Assembly: GCA_015075645.1 (NCBI GenBank)
Contig: JABTUF010000001.1
Span: forward strand, 248,001-312,000
DNA from: Burkholderiales bacterium
GTDB lineage: Bacteria; Pseudomonadota; Gammaproteobacteria; Burkholderiales; Casimicrobiaceae
Direction of reading: 5' to 3'
DNA: 64,000 bases
A model generated the notes under the pieces. The model saw nothing but the letters and a program-made list of their open reading frames with translations. It was not told the origin of the DNA and searched no databases. Positions 23,286-32,415 of this stretch are shown in pieces. A program made the position numbers and the translations under genes. The first letter of the stretch is position 1, and every line of letters starts with the position of its first letter.

Positions 23286-25373
23286 TCAGATCCGGCCGCC
23301 CTTCAGGAGATCGATGCCGCCCGGTTCCTCGGCCACCATCGCCTTCACCCGGCAATCGGCGCACATGCGCAGGCGGTCGAGCGCGCCGGGGGTCGAGAAC
23401 ATCGAATGTCCGGTGAGACGCGCCATCATGCCGTCGATCATCCTGCGGGTGCCGACCGGCTTGCCGCAGGCCGTGCACCCGACCATCTCGGCCTCGTTCA
23501 GCACGCGCGGGGCGCGCGCCTCCGGCGTGAGGTCAAGTTGCGGCACCAGCGCGATCGCGCCTTCGGGACAGGTCTTCTCGCAGATGCCGCACTGCACGCA
23601 CTTCGACTCGATGAAGCGCAGGCGCAGCGCTTCCGGATGGTCGAGCAGCGCTCCCTCCGGACAGGCGCCGACGCAGGCGAGGCACATCGTGCACTTGCCG
23701 GCATCGACGTCGACCCTGCCCCACGGCGAGCCCGCGAAGAGCGGGATGACCTTGCGCGGCACCGGCGCGTGCTGCGCCAGGTGGTCGAGCGCCAGCGCGA
23801 GCGTCGTGCGCTTCTCGGGCGTCGCGGCGAACGTCGCGGCGGCGCGCACGCCGAGCGCGGGGGCCGCGGACCACAGCGCGGCCTCGGCCGCCATCGGCTC
23901 CTCCCCGTCGACGATGCGGAAATGCTCGCCCTGGTAGCCCAGGGCATTCGCCACCGCGTCGCCGAGCTTCATCTGGAACGCGAGCGCCTCGCGGTACTGC
24001 GGCGCCTCGTCGCCGACCACGAGCACCGACACGCCAGCCGCGCCCCAGGCCAGCGCCGCGAGCCACAGATCGAGCCCGGTCGACACGACGTGGTGGACTT
24101 CGAGCGGGATCACGCGCGCCGGGAGGCCACGCCCGCGCCGCGCGATGCGCGCGAGCGTTTCGCGCGCCCCCTCCGCATGCAGGAGCAGCGTCGCGTCGCG
24201 CCCGCCCGCGCGGGCGAAGGTCGAGAGCAGCGTGCGCACGCGCTGGCCCTGGTCGGCCATCGCCGGGTACGCATAGGTCATCGCACCCGACGGGCACACC
24301 GTGGCGCACGCGCCGCAGCCCATGCACAGGTAGGGCTCGACCCGCACGCCGTCGCCGTCGGGGGCGATCGCGTCGGTCGAACAGACGTCGATGCAGGCGC
24401 TGCACCCCTCCTTGCGCGAGCGCGAATGCGCGCAGATCGACGCCTTGTACGCGAAGTACTTCGGCTTCTCGAACCCGCCGGTCATCGTCGCGAGTTCCGC
24501 GACCGCCATCGCCTGCGCGGCCACGTCGGCGCCCGGCGCGTAGTAGCCCTGCGGCGGCTGGTGCATCCGGAACCACGGTGCGCGGCCGAGGTCGAGCACG
24601 AGGTCGAAGGTCCCGGTACGCTCGCGGTCGCGTCGCGCGAAGTCGATCGCCCCGACCTCGCCGCAGGCCGCCACGCAGGCGCGGTGCGCCTTGCAGCGGT
24701 CGAGGTCGATCTGGTAGCTCTCGTCGATCGCGCCTTCCGGACACGCGCGCACGCAGGCGTGGCAGCGGGTGCACAGGTCGAGGTCGATCGGGTTGTCCTG
24801 GGTCCAGGCCGCCTCGAACGCACCGAGCCATCCCGAGAGGCGCGTCAGCGAGCCGGTGGAGATCGGAAAGGCGCGCTCCGAAGGAAGCGAGGCGCCGGCC
24901 GCGCGGCCGGTCGCGAGGATCGAGACGGCAAGCTGCGGCGCCAGGACCTTCGCCCAGCCGAGCGCCGCGTCGAGCGGACCGACGATCAGGAGCTGCCCCT
25001 TCGATTCGTAGGCGACGCGCGGGACCGCCGCCGGTTCGGGGAGCGCCGCCGCGGCGAGCAGCGCGGCGAGCTTCGGTGTCGCGCCGCGCGCCTCCGGCGA
25101 CCAGCCGCCGGCCTCGCGCAGGTTCACGAACCGGATCGTCTGCGCGCGCGCGCCCTCGTCGGCGAGTTCCTCGAAGAGCCGCGCCTCCTGAGTGCACGCG
25201 ACGAGCACGTCGCCTCGCGCGCCCTCCGAGAACGCGGCCATCTCCTTCTGGCACAGCATCGTGCGCACCCGCGGCGCGGCCGGCAGGTCGAGCGCGCGGG
25301 CGAGCGCGGCCGCGTCGAGCGGCTGCGTGCCGTTGCACGAGCACAGGAACAGGGCCTTGTCGGCGACGCTCAT
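23286..25373 (-). CDS. Multi-cluster 4Fe-4S ferredoxin protein of the formate dehydrogenase locus
   Basis: Cytoplasmic iron-sulfur protein of 695 aa, no signal peptide. Cysteine motifs in order: LCSCNGT at the start, CTRCHACVRACPEGA, CKAHRACVAACG, CSACIDVCSTDA, CMGCGACATVCPSGA, CTMCLACVGACPEGA, CVQCGICEKTCPEGA, then CTACGKP and CADCR as a possible zinc ribbon. The region around VSVLVVGDEAPQYREALAF resembles the delta-subunit-like part of HdrA/MvhD-type proteins. It overlaps the DUF3306 gene by 4 bp. Its electron partner is unknown. Confidence 0.85.
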   Translation of the reverse strand: MSVADKALFLCSCNGTQPLDAAALARALDLPAAPRVRTMLCQKEMAAFSEGARGDVLVACTQEARLFEELADEGARAQTIRFVNLREAGGWSPEARGATPKLAALLAAAALPEPAAVPRVAYESKGQLLIVGPLDAALGWAKVLAPQLAVSILATGRAAGASLPSERAFPISTGSLTRLSGWLGAFEAAWTQDNPIDLDLCTRCHACVRACPEGAIDESYQIDLDRCKAHRACVAACGEVGAIDFARRDRERTGTFDLVLDLGRAPWFRMHQPPQGYYAPGADVAAQAMAVAELATMTGGFEKPKYFAYKASICAHSRSRKEGCSACIDVCSTDAIAPDGDGVRVEPYLCMGCGACATVCPSGAMTYAYPAMADQGQRVRTLLSTFARAGGRDATLLLHAEGARETLARIARRGRGLPARVIPLEVHHVVSTGLDLWLAALAWGAAGVSVLVVGDEAPQYREALAFQMKLGDAVANALGYQGEHFRIVDGEEPMAAEAALWSAAPALGVRAAATFAATPEKRTTLALALDHLAQHAPVPRKVIPLFAGSPWGRVDVDAGKCTMCLACVGACPEGALLDHPEALRLRFIESKCVQCGICEKTCPEGAIALVPQLDLTPEARAPRVLNEAEMVGCTACGKPVGTRRMIDGMMARLTGHSMFSTPGALDRLRMCADCRVKAMVAEEPGGIDLLKGGRI

Positions 25374-25972
25374 GGGGTCTCGCGCCGCGAGGGTTCCGCC
25401 GGCACGGCGGGCACCGCCTGCGGGTCGGGAACGGTGGTGGATGGGCCGGCGGCGTCGGCGATCGCCGGAGCGGCTTCCACGCCTGCCGGCTCCGAAGGAG
25501 ACGACGCCGCCTCGACCTCGTCGGGCGGGACGTCCTCGACCTCGCCGCGATCGTTGATCCGCGTCTTCGGGGGGTCGAACAGGTAGCGCGTGTGCGCGAG
25601 TCGCGCGAGCATCTCAGGCTCGATCGGATCGGGCTTCGAGTAGTCGTCGATGTACACGTCGAGGCCGTCCATCACGTTGAAACGCGGATCGGACACGAGT
25701 TTCTTCAGCGCCGCGCGACGCAGCGACGGGTCGACCTCGGGCTTCATGAACGCGGTGAAGTCGTCGTCGAAGGTCAGCGACTCGACGCTCGGCAGCGGTG
25801 CGGGTGGCGTCGCCGACGCGGGTCCGGAAGACGGCGCGGCAGGAAGATCGGCCGCCTGCGACACGGCGGCAGGTGCCGTCTCCGCGGGCGCGGAACCCTC
25901 CCGTGCCGCAGCGTGCTTGCGCTGCGACCAGCGCTTCAGCGTGAAGCGCTCGTGCTCCGGAGCGTTCGCCAT
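25370..25972 (-). CDS. DUF3306 protein
   Basis: 200-aa cytoplasmic protein. The N-terminus has the family signature [11 protein letters not shown] (about 9-19), then a Pro/Ala linker. A conserved block follows (about 65-140: [20 protein letters not shown] and [20 protein letters not shown]), then a Pro/Glu-rich tail. DUF3306 genes are known beside DUF3305 genes in formate dehydrogenase loci; no biochemical role is established. The start lies 14 bp after the DUF3305 stop. Confidence 0.85.
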   Translation of the reverse strand: MANAPEHERFTLKRWSQRKHAAAREGSAPAETAPAAVSQAADLPAAPSSGPASATPPAPLPSVESLTFDDDFTAFMKPEVDPSLRRAALKKLVSDPRFNVMDGLDVYIDDYSKPDPIEPEMLARLAHTRYLFDPPKTRINDRGEVEDVPPDEVEAASSPSEPAGVEAAPAIADAAGPSTTVPDPQAVPAVPAEPSRRETP

Positions 25973-25986
25973 CGCGTGGGCGCGCG

Positions 25987-26517
25987 TCAGGCCGGCGCGT
26001 CGGGCCCGGTGTCGCGATCGCGTCGGAACGCGCCCTCGGCGAACGGGTCGTTGCGCTTGCGCTTGCGCCGGGTCTCGGGCGTGTAGTGGAGCGCGGTGTA
26101 GGGCTCGAGCACCGCGCGAAGACGCGGGTCGATCGGAACCGAGTCCACCTGCTCGCCGCCGTCCATCATCCGCGCGGCCTGGTGGTACGACAGCGTGACG
26201 ACGACCGGATACGCGGCCGGCGCGACATCGGCGTCATCGCGCATGCGCCACATCACGAACGCGCGCGGATCGGGCGAGTTGAGATTGAGCCAGTAGCCCT
26301 CGCCCTCGGTCGGGTGCAATTCGACCACCTGCGACGGGAAACGCCACCGTTCGAGCGCGCCCGCGCTGTCCACGCGCTCGACCCGGGTTTCGTCCGCGGC
26401 ATCGGCGTCGCCCTCGACCGGGACGACGAGCGACGGCTGCCACTTCGCGTCGACCCAGCGGCTCGCGACGGCGACGCGTTCGAACTCGACGGCGACCAGA
26501 ATCCTCACGGGGCGCAT
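25987..26517 (-). CDS. DUF3305 protein
   Basis: 176-aa cytoplasmic protein with a conserved core ([18 protein letters not shown] at about 14-31, then [20 protein letters not shown]) and a Lys/Arg-rich tail. The family partners DUF3306 in betaproteobacterial formate dehydrogenase operons; the role is unknown. The ATG at 26517 ([12 protein letters not shown]) was chosen; an ATG 45 nt upstream is possible. It is the first gene of the minus-strand operon, facing moaA across about 105 bp, so both operon promoters should lie there. Confidence 0.82.
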   Translation of the reverse strand: MRPVRILVAVEFERVAVASRWVDAKWQPSLVVPVEGDADAADETRVERVDSAGALERWRFPSQVVELHPTEGEGYWLNLNSPDPRAFVMWRMRDDADVAPAAYPVVVTLSYHQAARMMDGGEQVDSVPIDPRLRAVLEPYTALHYTPETRRKRKRNDPFAEGAFRRDRDTGPDAPA

Positions 26518-26585
26518 GGCTATGGCGAACGATTCCCGGCGGGCGGAGGTGCGATCGATCATACCGCAGCCCTGAACGCGTCTGC

Positions 26586-26591
26586 TACCAT
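26586..26591 (+). promoter_or_regulatory. Possible -10 box of moaA
   Basis: TACCAT, preceded by TGC as in an extended -10 element, overlaps an in-frame ATG at 26590. If used as a promoter it would exclude that ATG as the moaA start and favour the ATG at 26623. No clear -35 box. Confidence 0.35.
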
Positions 26592-26622
26592 GAACCTCCC
26601 GCCGCCGACGCAACCGCACACG

Positions 26623-27720
26623 ATGTCCCGCCGCATTCCGATCGCCGACTTGCGCGCCGTCCGGTCGCCGGAAGGCTGGGATGCGCTCCTCGCGCGCGAC
26701 GCGGGTGCGGACACCGGAGCGCCGCTCGCCGACGCGCTCGGCCGGCGCCTGCACGATCTCCGCATCTCGGTCACCGACCGCTGCAACTTCCGCTGCGTGT
26801 ACTGCATGCCGAAGGACGTGTTCGGCCGCGACTATCCGTTCCTGCCCCACGCGGCGCTGCTGAGCTTCGAGGAGATCGCTCGGCTCGCGCGCGTGTTCAC
26901 CGGGCTCGGCGTCGCGAAGCTCCGGCTGACCGGCGGCGAACCGCTGCTGCGCAAGGATCTCGAGCGGCTGGTCGCGATGCTCGCGGAGCTCGAGGTCGAC
27001 CTCACGTTGACGACCAACGGCGCGCTGCTCGCGCGCAAGGCGCGGTCCCTCGCCGACGCGGGCCTGAAGCGCGTGACCGTGAGCCTCGACGCGCTCGACG
27101 ACGCCACGTTCCAGGCGATGGGCGACACCGAGACCACGGTCGCGCGCGTGCTGGACGGCATCGACGCGGCGACCCGCGCCGGGCTCGCGCCGATCAAGGT
27201 CAACACCGTGGTCAAGCGTGGCATGAACGAACATGCCATCGTCGAGCTCGCGCGCCGTTTCCGCGGCACCGGCCACATCCTGCGCTTCATCGAGTACATG
27301 GACGTCGGCGCGACCAACGGCTGGCGCATGGACGACGTGGTGCCGGCCGCCGAGATCCTCGAACGCGTCGGCCGCGTGTTCCCGATCGAGCCGCTCGGCG
27401 CGAACTACGCGGGCGAGGTCGCGGAGCGCTGGCGCTACCGCGACGGCGCCGGCGAGATCGGCGTCATCGCGTCGGTCACCCAGGCGTTCTGCCGCGACTG
27501 CACGCGGATGCGCCTGTCCACCGACGGCAAGCTCTTCACCTGCCTGTTCGCCGCCACGGGGCATGACCTGCGCGAACTCCTGCGCGGCGGCGCCGACGAC
27601 GCGACGCTCACCCGCGCGATCTCGGCCGTCTGGCGCGGTCGCACGGACCGCTACTCGGAACTGCGCACGGCGGCGACCGCGCGCGCCGAGCGCATCGAGA
27701 TGTCGTACATCGGCGGATGA
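26623..27720 (+). CDS. moaA: GTP 3',8-cyclase MoaA (molybdenum cofactor synthesis)
   Basis: Radical-SAM enzyme for the first step of molybdopterin synthesis, acting with MoaC (not in the window). The 365-aa protein has the SAM cluster CNFRCVYC (about residues 54-61) and [10 protein letters not shown]. The C-terminal second cluster is CRDCTRMRL followed by TC (C-x2-C-x13-C). It ends in the conserved di-glycine SYIGG. The N-terminus carries about 35 residues before [15 protein letters not shown]; an alternative ATG at 26590 adds 11 aa. It is the first gene divergent from the formate dehydrogenase operon. Confidence 0.94.
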   Translation: MSRRIPIADLRAVRSPEGWDALLARDAGADTGAPLADALGRRLHDLRISVTDRCNFRCVYCMPKDVFGRDYPFLPHAALLSFEEIARLARVFTGLGVAKLRLTGGEPLLRKDLERLVAMLAELEVDLTLTTNGALLARKARSLADAGLKRVTVSLDALDDATFQAMGDTETTVARVLDGIDAATRAGLAPIKVNTVVKRGMNEHAIVELARRFRGTGHILRFIEYMDVGATNGWRMDDVVPAAEILERVGRVFPIEPLGANYAGEVAERWRYRDGAGEIGVIASVTQAFCRDCTRMRLSTDGKLFTCLFAATGHDLRELLRGGADDATLTRAISAVWRGRTDRYSELRTAATARAERIEMSYIGG

Positions 27721-27792
27721 TGGGCGCGGCGGCCGGATGAAGCGCACATCCTCGCCGACCGTGTCGGAAGCCGGAATCCCCGGCCCGTAGCG

Positions 27793-28653
27793 ATGACCGC
27801 GTCGACAGCGAAGCGCGTAGCGTCCGGCGGAACGGAGCGCTACCGGCCGGTGCTCACCGACGCCGCGCGCCCGGCGACCTGTGACGTCGCCGCGACCGAC
27901 GAGCACGGAGCCGTCCGCATCGTGCCGATCGCGGGCGAGCATCCGCTGACCCTCTACGTCGACAAGCGCGAGCTCCTCACGATCATGACGCTCGGCGCGG
28001 CGCCCGAGGCGCTCGCGATCGGCTACCTGCGCAACCAGCGGCTCGTCGGCAGGCTCGAGGACATCGCGTCGGTCCAGGTCGACTGGGACACCGAGTCGGT
28101 CGTCGTGACCACGCGCAGCGGGCTCGCGGACCTCGAGGCGAAGACCGCGAAACGCACCAAGACGACCGGCTGCGGACAGGGCACCGTCTTCGGCGACCTG
28201 ATGGAGGAGATCGACCGCGTGAAGCTGCCGGCGGGCGCGAAGCTCACCCGCGCCGCGCTCTACGATCTCCTCGACCGAGTGCGCCTGCACGAGACCATCT
28301 ACAAGCAGGCCGGCGCGGTCCACGGCTGCGCGCTCGCGCAGAACGGCCCCGCGCAGGCCGAGATCCTGATGTTCGTCGAGGACGTCGGACGCCACAACGC
28401 GGTCGACGCGATCGCCGGGCGGATGTGGCTGGACGGCCACGACGGCGCCGACAAGATCTTCTACACCACCGGCCGGCTCACGAGCGAGATGGTGATCAAG
28501 TGCGCGCAGATGGAGATTCCGTTCCTCGTGTCGCGCTCGGGGTTGACGCAGATGGGCCACGAGATCGCCACGAAGGTCGGCATGACGATGATCGGGCGCG
28601 CGACCCACCGGCATTTCCTGCTGTTCACCGGCGCGGAGCGCTTCGTCGCGTGA
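27793..28653 (+). CDS. fdhD: Formate dehydrogenase sulfurtransferase FdhD
   Basis: Transfers sulfur from IscS to the molybdenum cofactor, which formate dehydrogenase needs for activity. The 286-aa protein has EHPLTLYVDKRELLTIMTLG near the N-terminus and the loop KTTGCGQGT. The C-terminal motifs are VHGCAL, EDVGRHNAVDAI and YTTGRLTSEMV. The loop has one cysteine, not the CxxC pair of E. coli FdhD (C121/C124). It follows moaA by 72 bp and overlaps the GFA gene by 4 bp. The IscS partner is encoded at the left end of the window. Confidence 0.95.
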   Translation: MTASTAKRVASGGTERYRPVLTDAARPATCDVAATDEHGAVRIVPIAGEHPLTLYVDKRELLTIMTLGAAPEALAIGYLRNQRLVGRLEDIASVQVDWDTESVVVTTRSGLADLEAKTAKRTKTTGCGQGTVFGDLMEEIDRVKLPAGAKLTRAALYDLLDRVRLHETIYKQAGAVHGCALAQNGPAQAEILMFVEDVGRHNAVDAIAGRMWLDGHDGADKIFYTTGRLTSEMVIKCAQMEIPFLVSRSGLTQMGHEIATKVGMTMIGRATHRHFLLFTGAERFVA

Positions 28654-29042
28654 GCGCGGGCGCGGCCACCGGCGGTTGCCACTGCGGCGCGGTGCGCTTC
28701 GTCGCGCGCTTCCCGTCGCGCTTCGTCGCGCACTGCCACTGCGAGGACTGCCGGCGCGCGCACTCCGCGGCGTTCGTGACCTGGGCGGGATTCCCCGCGA
28801 CGGCGGTCGACGTCATCGAAGGACACGAGGCGCTGATGGTGCACGAATCCTCGCCCGGCACGAAGCGCATGTTCTGCGCCGAGTGCGGCACCAAGCTCTT
28901 CTTCTCGTCGCAGCGCTGGCCGGGCGAGACGCACGTTCCGCTCGCCGCGTTCGACGGACCGATCGACCGGCCGCCGCAGGCCCACGCGTTCTGGAGCGAG
29001 CACGCGACGTGGCTGCCGCCGCTCGCCGCACCGCCGGAATGA
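28650..29042 (+). CDS. GFA-family (CENP-V-like) zinc protein
   Basis: 130-aa protein of the glutathione-dependent formaldehyde-activating family. Zinc-binding cysteines lie in GGCHCGAVRF (about 8-17), HCHCEDCRRAH (about 28-38) and FCAECGTKLFF (about 75-85). The GTG start at 28650 overlaps the fdhD stop as GTGA, and its stop overlaps the mobA start as ATGA. True formaldehyde activation is doubtful for most members. The setting between fdhD and mobA hints at C1 metabolism or cofactor handling, which is inference. Confidence 0.85.
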   Translation: MSAGAATGGCHCGAVRFVARFPSRFVAHCHCEDCRRAHSAAFVTWAGFPATAVDVIEGHEALMVHESSPGTKRMFCAECGTKLFFSSQRWPGETHVPLAAFDGPIDRPPQAHAFWSEHATWLPPLAAPPE

Positions 29043-29626
29043 TCGCGGCGAACGACGTCACCGGCATCGTGCTCGCCGGCGGACAGGGCCGGCGCATGGG
29101 CGGCGTCGACAAGGGCCTCGTGGAGTTCCGCGGCGCGCCGATGGTGGCCGCGGTGCTCTCGCGCCTCGCGCCGCAGGTCGGCGCGATCGTCGTCAACGCG
29201 AACCAGAACGCGCAGGCGTACGCCGCGCTCGGCCATCGCGTCGTGCCCGATGCGGTCGGCGGATTCGCAGGCCCGCTCGCCGGACTGCACGCCGGGCTCG
29301 CCTCCGTCGCCACGCCCTGGGCCGTGACCGTGCCCTGCGATTCGCCGTTCCTGCCGCACGACCTCGTCGCGCGCCTCGCCTCCGGCGTGATGACGGGGAG
29401 CGCCGATCTCGCCGTCGCGCGCACCTTCGACCAGCCGCACCCGGTGTTCGCGCTCGTGCGCGCGTCGCTGCGCGCGCATCTCGACCGCTTCCTCGCGGGC
29501 GGCGGGCGCAAGATCGACGCGTGGTACGGCTCGCTCGCCGTCGTCGAAGTGCCGTTCGACGACGAGGCCGACGCGTTCCGCAACATCAACACGCGCGACG
29601 AACTCGCCTCCGCCGCGGATCGATGA
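29039..29626 (+). CDS. mobA: Molybdenum cofactor guanylyltransferase MobA
   Basis: Adds GMP to Mo-molybdopterin to give MGD, the cofactor form used by the alpha subunit of formate dehydrogenase. The 195-aa protein carries the nucleotidyltransferase signature LAGGQGRRMGGVDKGL (about 12-27), AGPLAGLHAGL and VPCDSPFLP. It ends NINTRDEL, typical of the family. The ATG at 29039 overlaps the GFA stop. The length matches E. coli MobA (194). Confidence 0.94.
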   Translation: MIAANDVTGIVLAGGQGRRMGGVDKGLVEFRGAPMVAAVLSRLAPQVGAIVVNANQNAQAYAALGHRVVPDAVGGFAGPLAGLHAGLASVATPWAVTVPCDSPFLPHDLVARLASGVMTGSADLAVARTFDQPHPVFALVRASLRAHLDRFLAGGGRKIDAWYGSLAVVEVPFDDEADAFRNINTRDELASAADR

Positions 29627-29638
29627 CCCGCACGGGCT

Positions 29639-29644
29639 AGAATC
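29639..29644 (+). promoter_or_regulatory. Possible -10 box of moeA
   Basis: TAGAAT lies 29 bp before the moeA ATG, in the 47-bp gap after mobA. It could allow moeA-chrA to be transcribed separately. No clear -35 box. Confidence 0.3.
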
Positions 29645-29673
29645 GGGGTTCCGGTCCTGCGCGACGTCACGTC

Positions 29674-30951
29674 ATGAACCCTCCCGTGTCCCTCCGCGAA
29701 GCGTCCTGCGCCGACGACTACGACCCGAATTCGCTGCCGGTGGAGCGTGCGCGCGCGCTGATCCGCGACTACCTGACGCCGGTGACGACGGTCGAGCGCG
29801 TCCACATCCGCCAGGCGCTCGGCCGCACGCTCGCCGCCGACCTCGCCTCACCGATCGACGTGCCGGGCCACGACAACTCGGCGATGGACGGCTGGGCGGT
29901 GCGCTTCGAGGACCTCGCCGCCGGCGCCGAGACCACGCTCGCGCGCATCGGCGAATCGTTCGCCGGACGCCCGCACGAGGGCGCGGTCGGCCGCGGCGAA
30001 GCGGTCCGCATCTTCACCGGCGGCGTCATGCCCGAAGGCGCCGACACCGTCGTGATGCAGGAACGCGCCGAAGACCACGGCGATCGCGTCGTCGTCGCCG
30101 CGGGCGCGGTCGGCAAGCGCGGCCAGAACCGCCGTTTCGCCGGCGAGGACCTGAAGGCGGGCGCAATCGTGTTCCGCCGCGGGCAGGCGCTCCAGCCCGC
30201 CGAGATCGGCATGCTCGCCTCGCTCGGCATCAACGAGGTTCCGGTGTACCGGCGCCTCGTCGTCGCGTTCTTCTCGACCGGCGACGAACTCGTGTCGATC
30301 GGCACTCCGCTCGCGACCGGCCAGGTCTACGACAGCAACCGCTACACGATCGGCGCGATGCTCGCGCGGATCGGCTGCGAGACGATCGATCTCGGCGTCG
30401 TGCCGGACGTCCCCGAGGCGCTCGAGAGCGCGTTCCGCTCCGCCGCGGCGAGCGCGGACGTCGTCATCACCTCGGGCGGCGTCTCGGTGGGCGAGGCCGA
30501 CTACGTGAAGGCGCTGCTCGACCGGCTGGGCGAGGTCGTGTTCTGGAAGATCGCGATGAAGCCGGGCCGGCCGCTCGCCTACGGCCGCATCGGCGACGCC
30601 CACTTCTTCGGCCTGCCGGGGAACCCGGTGAGCGTGATGGTCACGTTCTACCAGTTCGTGCGCGACGCGCTCTTCGCGCTGCAGGGACGCACCGGTATCG
30701 AGCCGATGCCGACGTTCAAGGCGAAGCTCGCCTGCGCGCTCAGGAAGGCGCCCGGACGCACCGAGTTCCAGCGCGGCGTCCTCGCGCGCGCGGGCGACGG
30801 CACGTGGCAGGTGCGTCCGACCGGCGACCAGGGCTCGGGCATCCTGTCGTCGATGTCGCGGGCGAACTGCTTCATCGTGCTCCCCGAGAGCACCGGCAAC
30901 CTCGACGCGGGGGCGGAGGTGGACGTGCAACTCCTCGAGGGCCTCGTCTGA
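29674..30951 (+). CDS. moeA: Molybdopterin molybdenumtransferase MoeA
   Basis: Inserts molybdate into adenylated molybdopterin. The 425-aa protein has the MoeA domain order: N-terminal domain (DVPGHDNSAMDGWAVR, about 62-77), beta domain (RIFTGGVMPEGADTVVMQE), MogA-like domain (FFSTGDELV, YDSNRY, TSGGVSVGEADYVK, KPGRPLAYG, FGLPGNPVSVMV) and a C-terminal beta barrel. The length matches E. coli MoeA (411). It is fifth in the moaA-moeA run, and its stop codon overlaps the start region of chrA. Confidence 0.95.
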   Translation: MNPPVSLREASCADDYDPNSLPVERARALIRDYLTPVTTVERVHIRQALGRTLAADLASPIDVPGHDNSAMDGWAVRFEDLAAGAETTLARIGESFAGRPHEGAVGRGEAVRIFTGGVMPEGADTVVMQERAEDHGDRVVVAAGAVGKRGQNRRFAGEDLKAGAIVFRRGQALQPAEIGMLASLGINEVPVYRRLVVAFFSTGDELVSIGTPLATGQVYDSNRYTIGAMLARIGCETIDLGVVPDVPEALESAFRSAAASADVVITSGGVSVGEADYVKALLDRLGEVVFWKIAMKPGRPLAYGRIGDAHFFGLPGNPVSVMVTFYQFVRDALFALQGRTGIEPMPTFKAKLACALRKAPGRTEFQRGVLARAGDGTWQVRPTGDQGSGILSSMSRANCFIVLPESTGNLDAGAEVDVQLLEGLV

Positions 30952-32297
30952 TTCCGGACGAAACACCGGAGCCGCCGACCCGGCGCGCCGCATTCCGGTT
31001 CTGGTTCGCGCTCGGCTTCATCAGCTTCGGCGGTCCGGCCGGGCAGATCGCGATCATGCATCGCGAACTGGTCGTACGCCGCCGATGGATCTCGGAACGG
31101 CGATTCCTGCACGCGCTCGACTATTGCATGTTGCTGCCCGGTCCCGAGGCGACGCAACTCGCGGTCTACCTGGGCTGGCTGCTGCACCGGACCCGGGGCG
31201 GCGTCGTGGCGGGGACGCTGTTCGTGCTGCCCTCGCTCGCCATCCTGATCGCGCTGTCGTGGATCTACCTGCGCTACGGCCAGGTGGCCGCGATCGCAGG
31301 CGCGCTGTGGGCGATCAAGCCCGCGATCGTCGCGATCGTGCTCCACGCCGCGTGGCGTGTGGGGAGGCGTGCCCTCGGCCATCCGCTCCTGTGGGCGATC
31401 GCGGCGACGGCGTTCGTCGCGCTGCAGGTCTTCGACCTGCCGTTCCCCGCGATCATCGTCACCGCCGCACTGGCCGGAGTCGCCGGCGCGCGTGTCGTGC
31501 CCGCGGCATTCACCGCGCGCGGCGGCCATGCGGCCGATGGCGCACCGCACCTGCGCGCGGTGATCGACGACGACACGCCTCCGCCGGCGCATGCGCGATG
31601 GTCGCGCGCGCGATTCGCCTCGACCATCGCCGTGTTCGTCGCGATCTGGGCGGGCGCGTTCGCGTCGATCGCCGTCCTCCCGGCCGCGGATGGCACGCTG
31701 GTCGCAATGACGTGGCTCTTCACCAAGGCCGCCCTCGTCACCTTCGGCGGCGCCTATGCGGTGCTTCCCTACCTCGTGCAGCAGGCCGTCGACGTGCACG
31801 GGTGGCTCACGGCCGCGCAGATGATCGACGGCCTCGCGCTCGGCGAGACGACGCCCGGCCCGCTCATCATGGTCGTCGCGTTCGTGGGCTTCGTCGGCGC
31901 ATGGACCGCGGCACCGCTCGGTCCGGACGCGGTGGCGGCGGCCGGTGTCGCGGGCGCGGTCGTGGCGACCTTCTTCACGTTCCTGCCGTCGTTCCTGTTC
32001 ATTCTTGCGGGCGGTCCGCTCATCGAGGCGACGCACGGGGAAGCGCGCATCACCGCACCGCTCACGGGCATTACCGCCGCGGTGGTCGGCGTCATCGCGA
32101 GTCTCGCCGCGTTCTTCGCGCTGCACGTATTCTGGCCGGGCGGGTTTTCGGCCGCGGCATCCCTGGAGGGACTCGACGCCGCGTCGCTCGCCATCTTCGT
32201 CGCGAGCCTCATCGCGCTGTTCTTCGCTGACATCGGCGTCATTCCGCTGGTGTTCGCGGCCGCGATCGTCGGACTGGGCCGCGCGGTCGCGACGTGA
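30948..32297 (+). CDS. chrA: Chromate transporter ChrA (two-domain CHR family)
   Basis: Membrane efflux protein of about 449 aa with two homologous CHR halves. The first half has FISFGGPAGQIAIMHRELV and MLLPGPEATQLAVYLGW. The second has LVTFGGAYAVLPYLVQQAV and LALGETTPGPLIMVVAFVG. About ten hydrophobic segments and a charged central loop (about 190-215) are present. The first CHR half begins right after the moeA stop, but no ATG, GTG or TTG is in frame there. The nearest options are CTG at 30948, ATT at 30951, a GTG at 30804 inside moeA, or an ATG at 31056 that would cut the first motif. The start shown is provisional. Substrate is chromate by family. Confidence 0.88.
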   Translation: MIPDETPEPPTRRAAFRFWFALGFISFGGPAGQIAIMHRELVVRRRWISERRFLHALDYCMLLPGPEATQLAVYLGWLLHRTRGGVVAGTLFVLPSLAILIALSWIYLRYGQVAAIAGALWAIKPAIVAIVLHAAWRVGRRALGHPLLWAIAATAFVALQVFDLPFPAIIVTAALAGVAGARVVPAAFTARGGHAADGAPHLRAVIDDDTPPPAHARWSRARFASTIAVFVAIWAGAFASIAVLPAADGTLVAMTWLFTKAALVTFGGAYAVLPYLVQQAVDVHGWLTAAQMIDGLALGETTPGPLIMVVAFVGFVGAWTAAPLGPDAVAAAGVAGAVVATFFTFLPSFLFILAGGPLIEATHGEARITAPLTGITAAVVGVIASLAAFFALHVFWPGGFSAAASLEGLDAASLAIFVASLIALFFADIGVIPLVFAAAIVGLGRAVAT

Positions 32298-32415
32298 GCA
32301 TTCACCGGTTGTATCGGGATGCCCGCGGGTGCATAGTCATGCGCGGCGCCGCAGCGGCTCCCTACGCCATCCCGGCAGCGGTCCGCGCGGCACCCGTCCC
32401 CGGGGGAATGCGACG

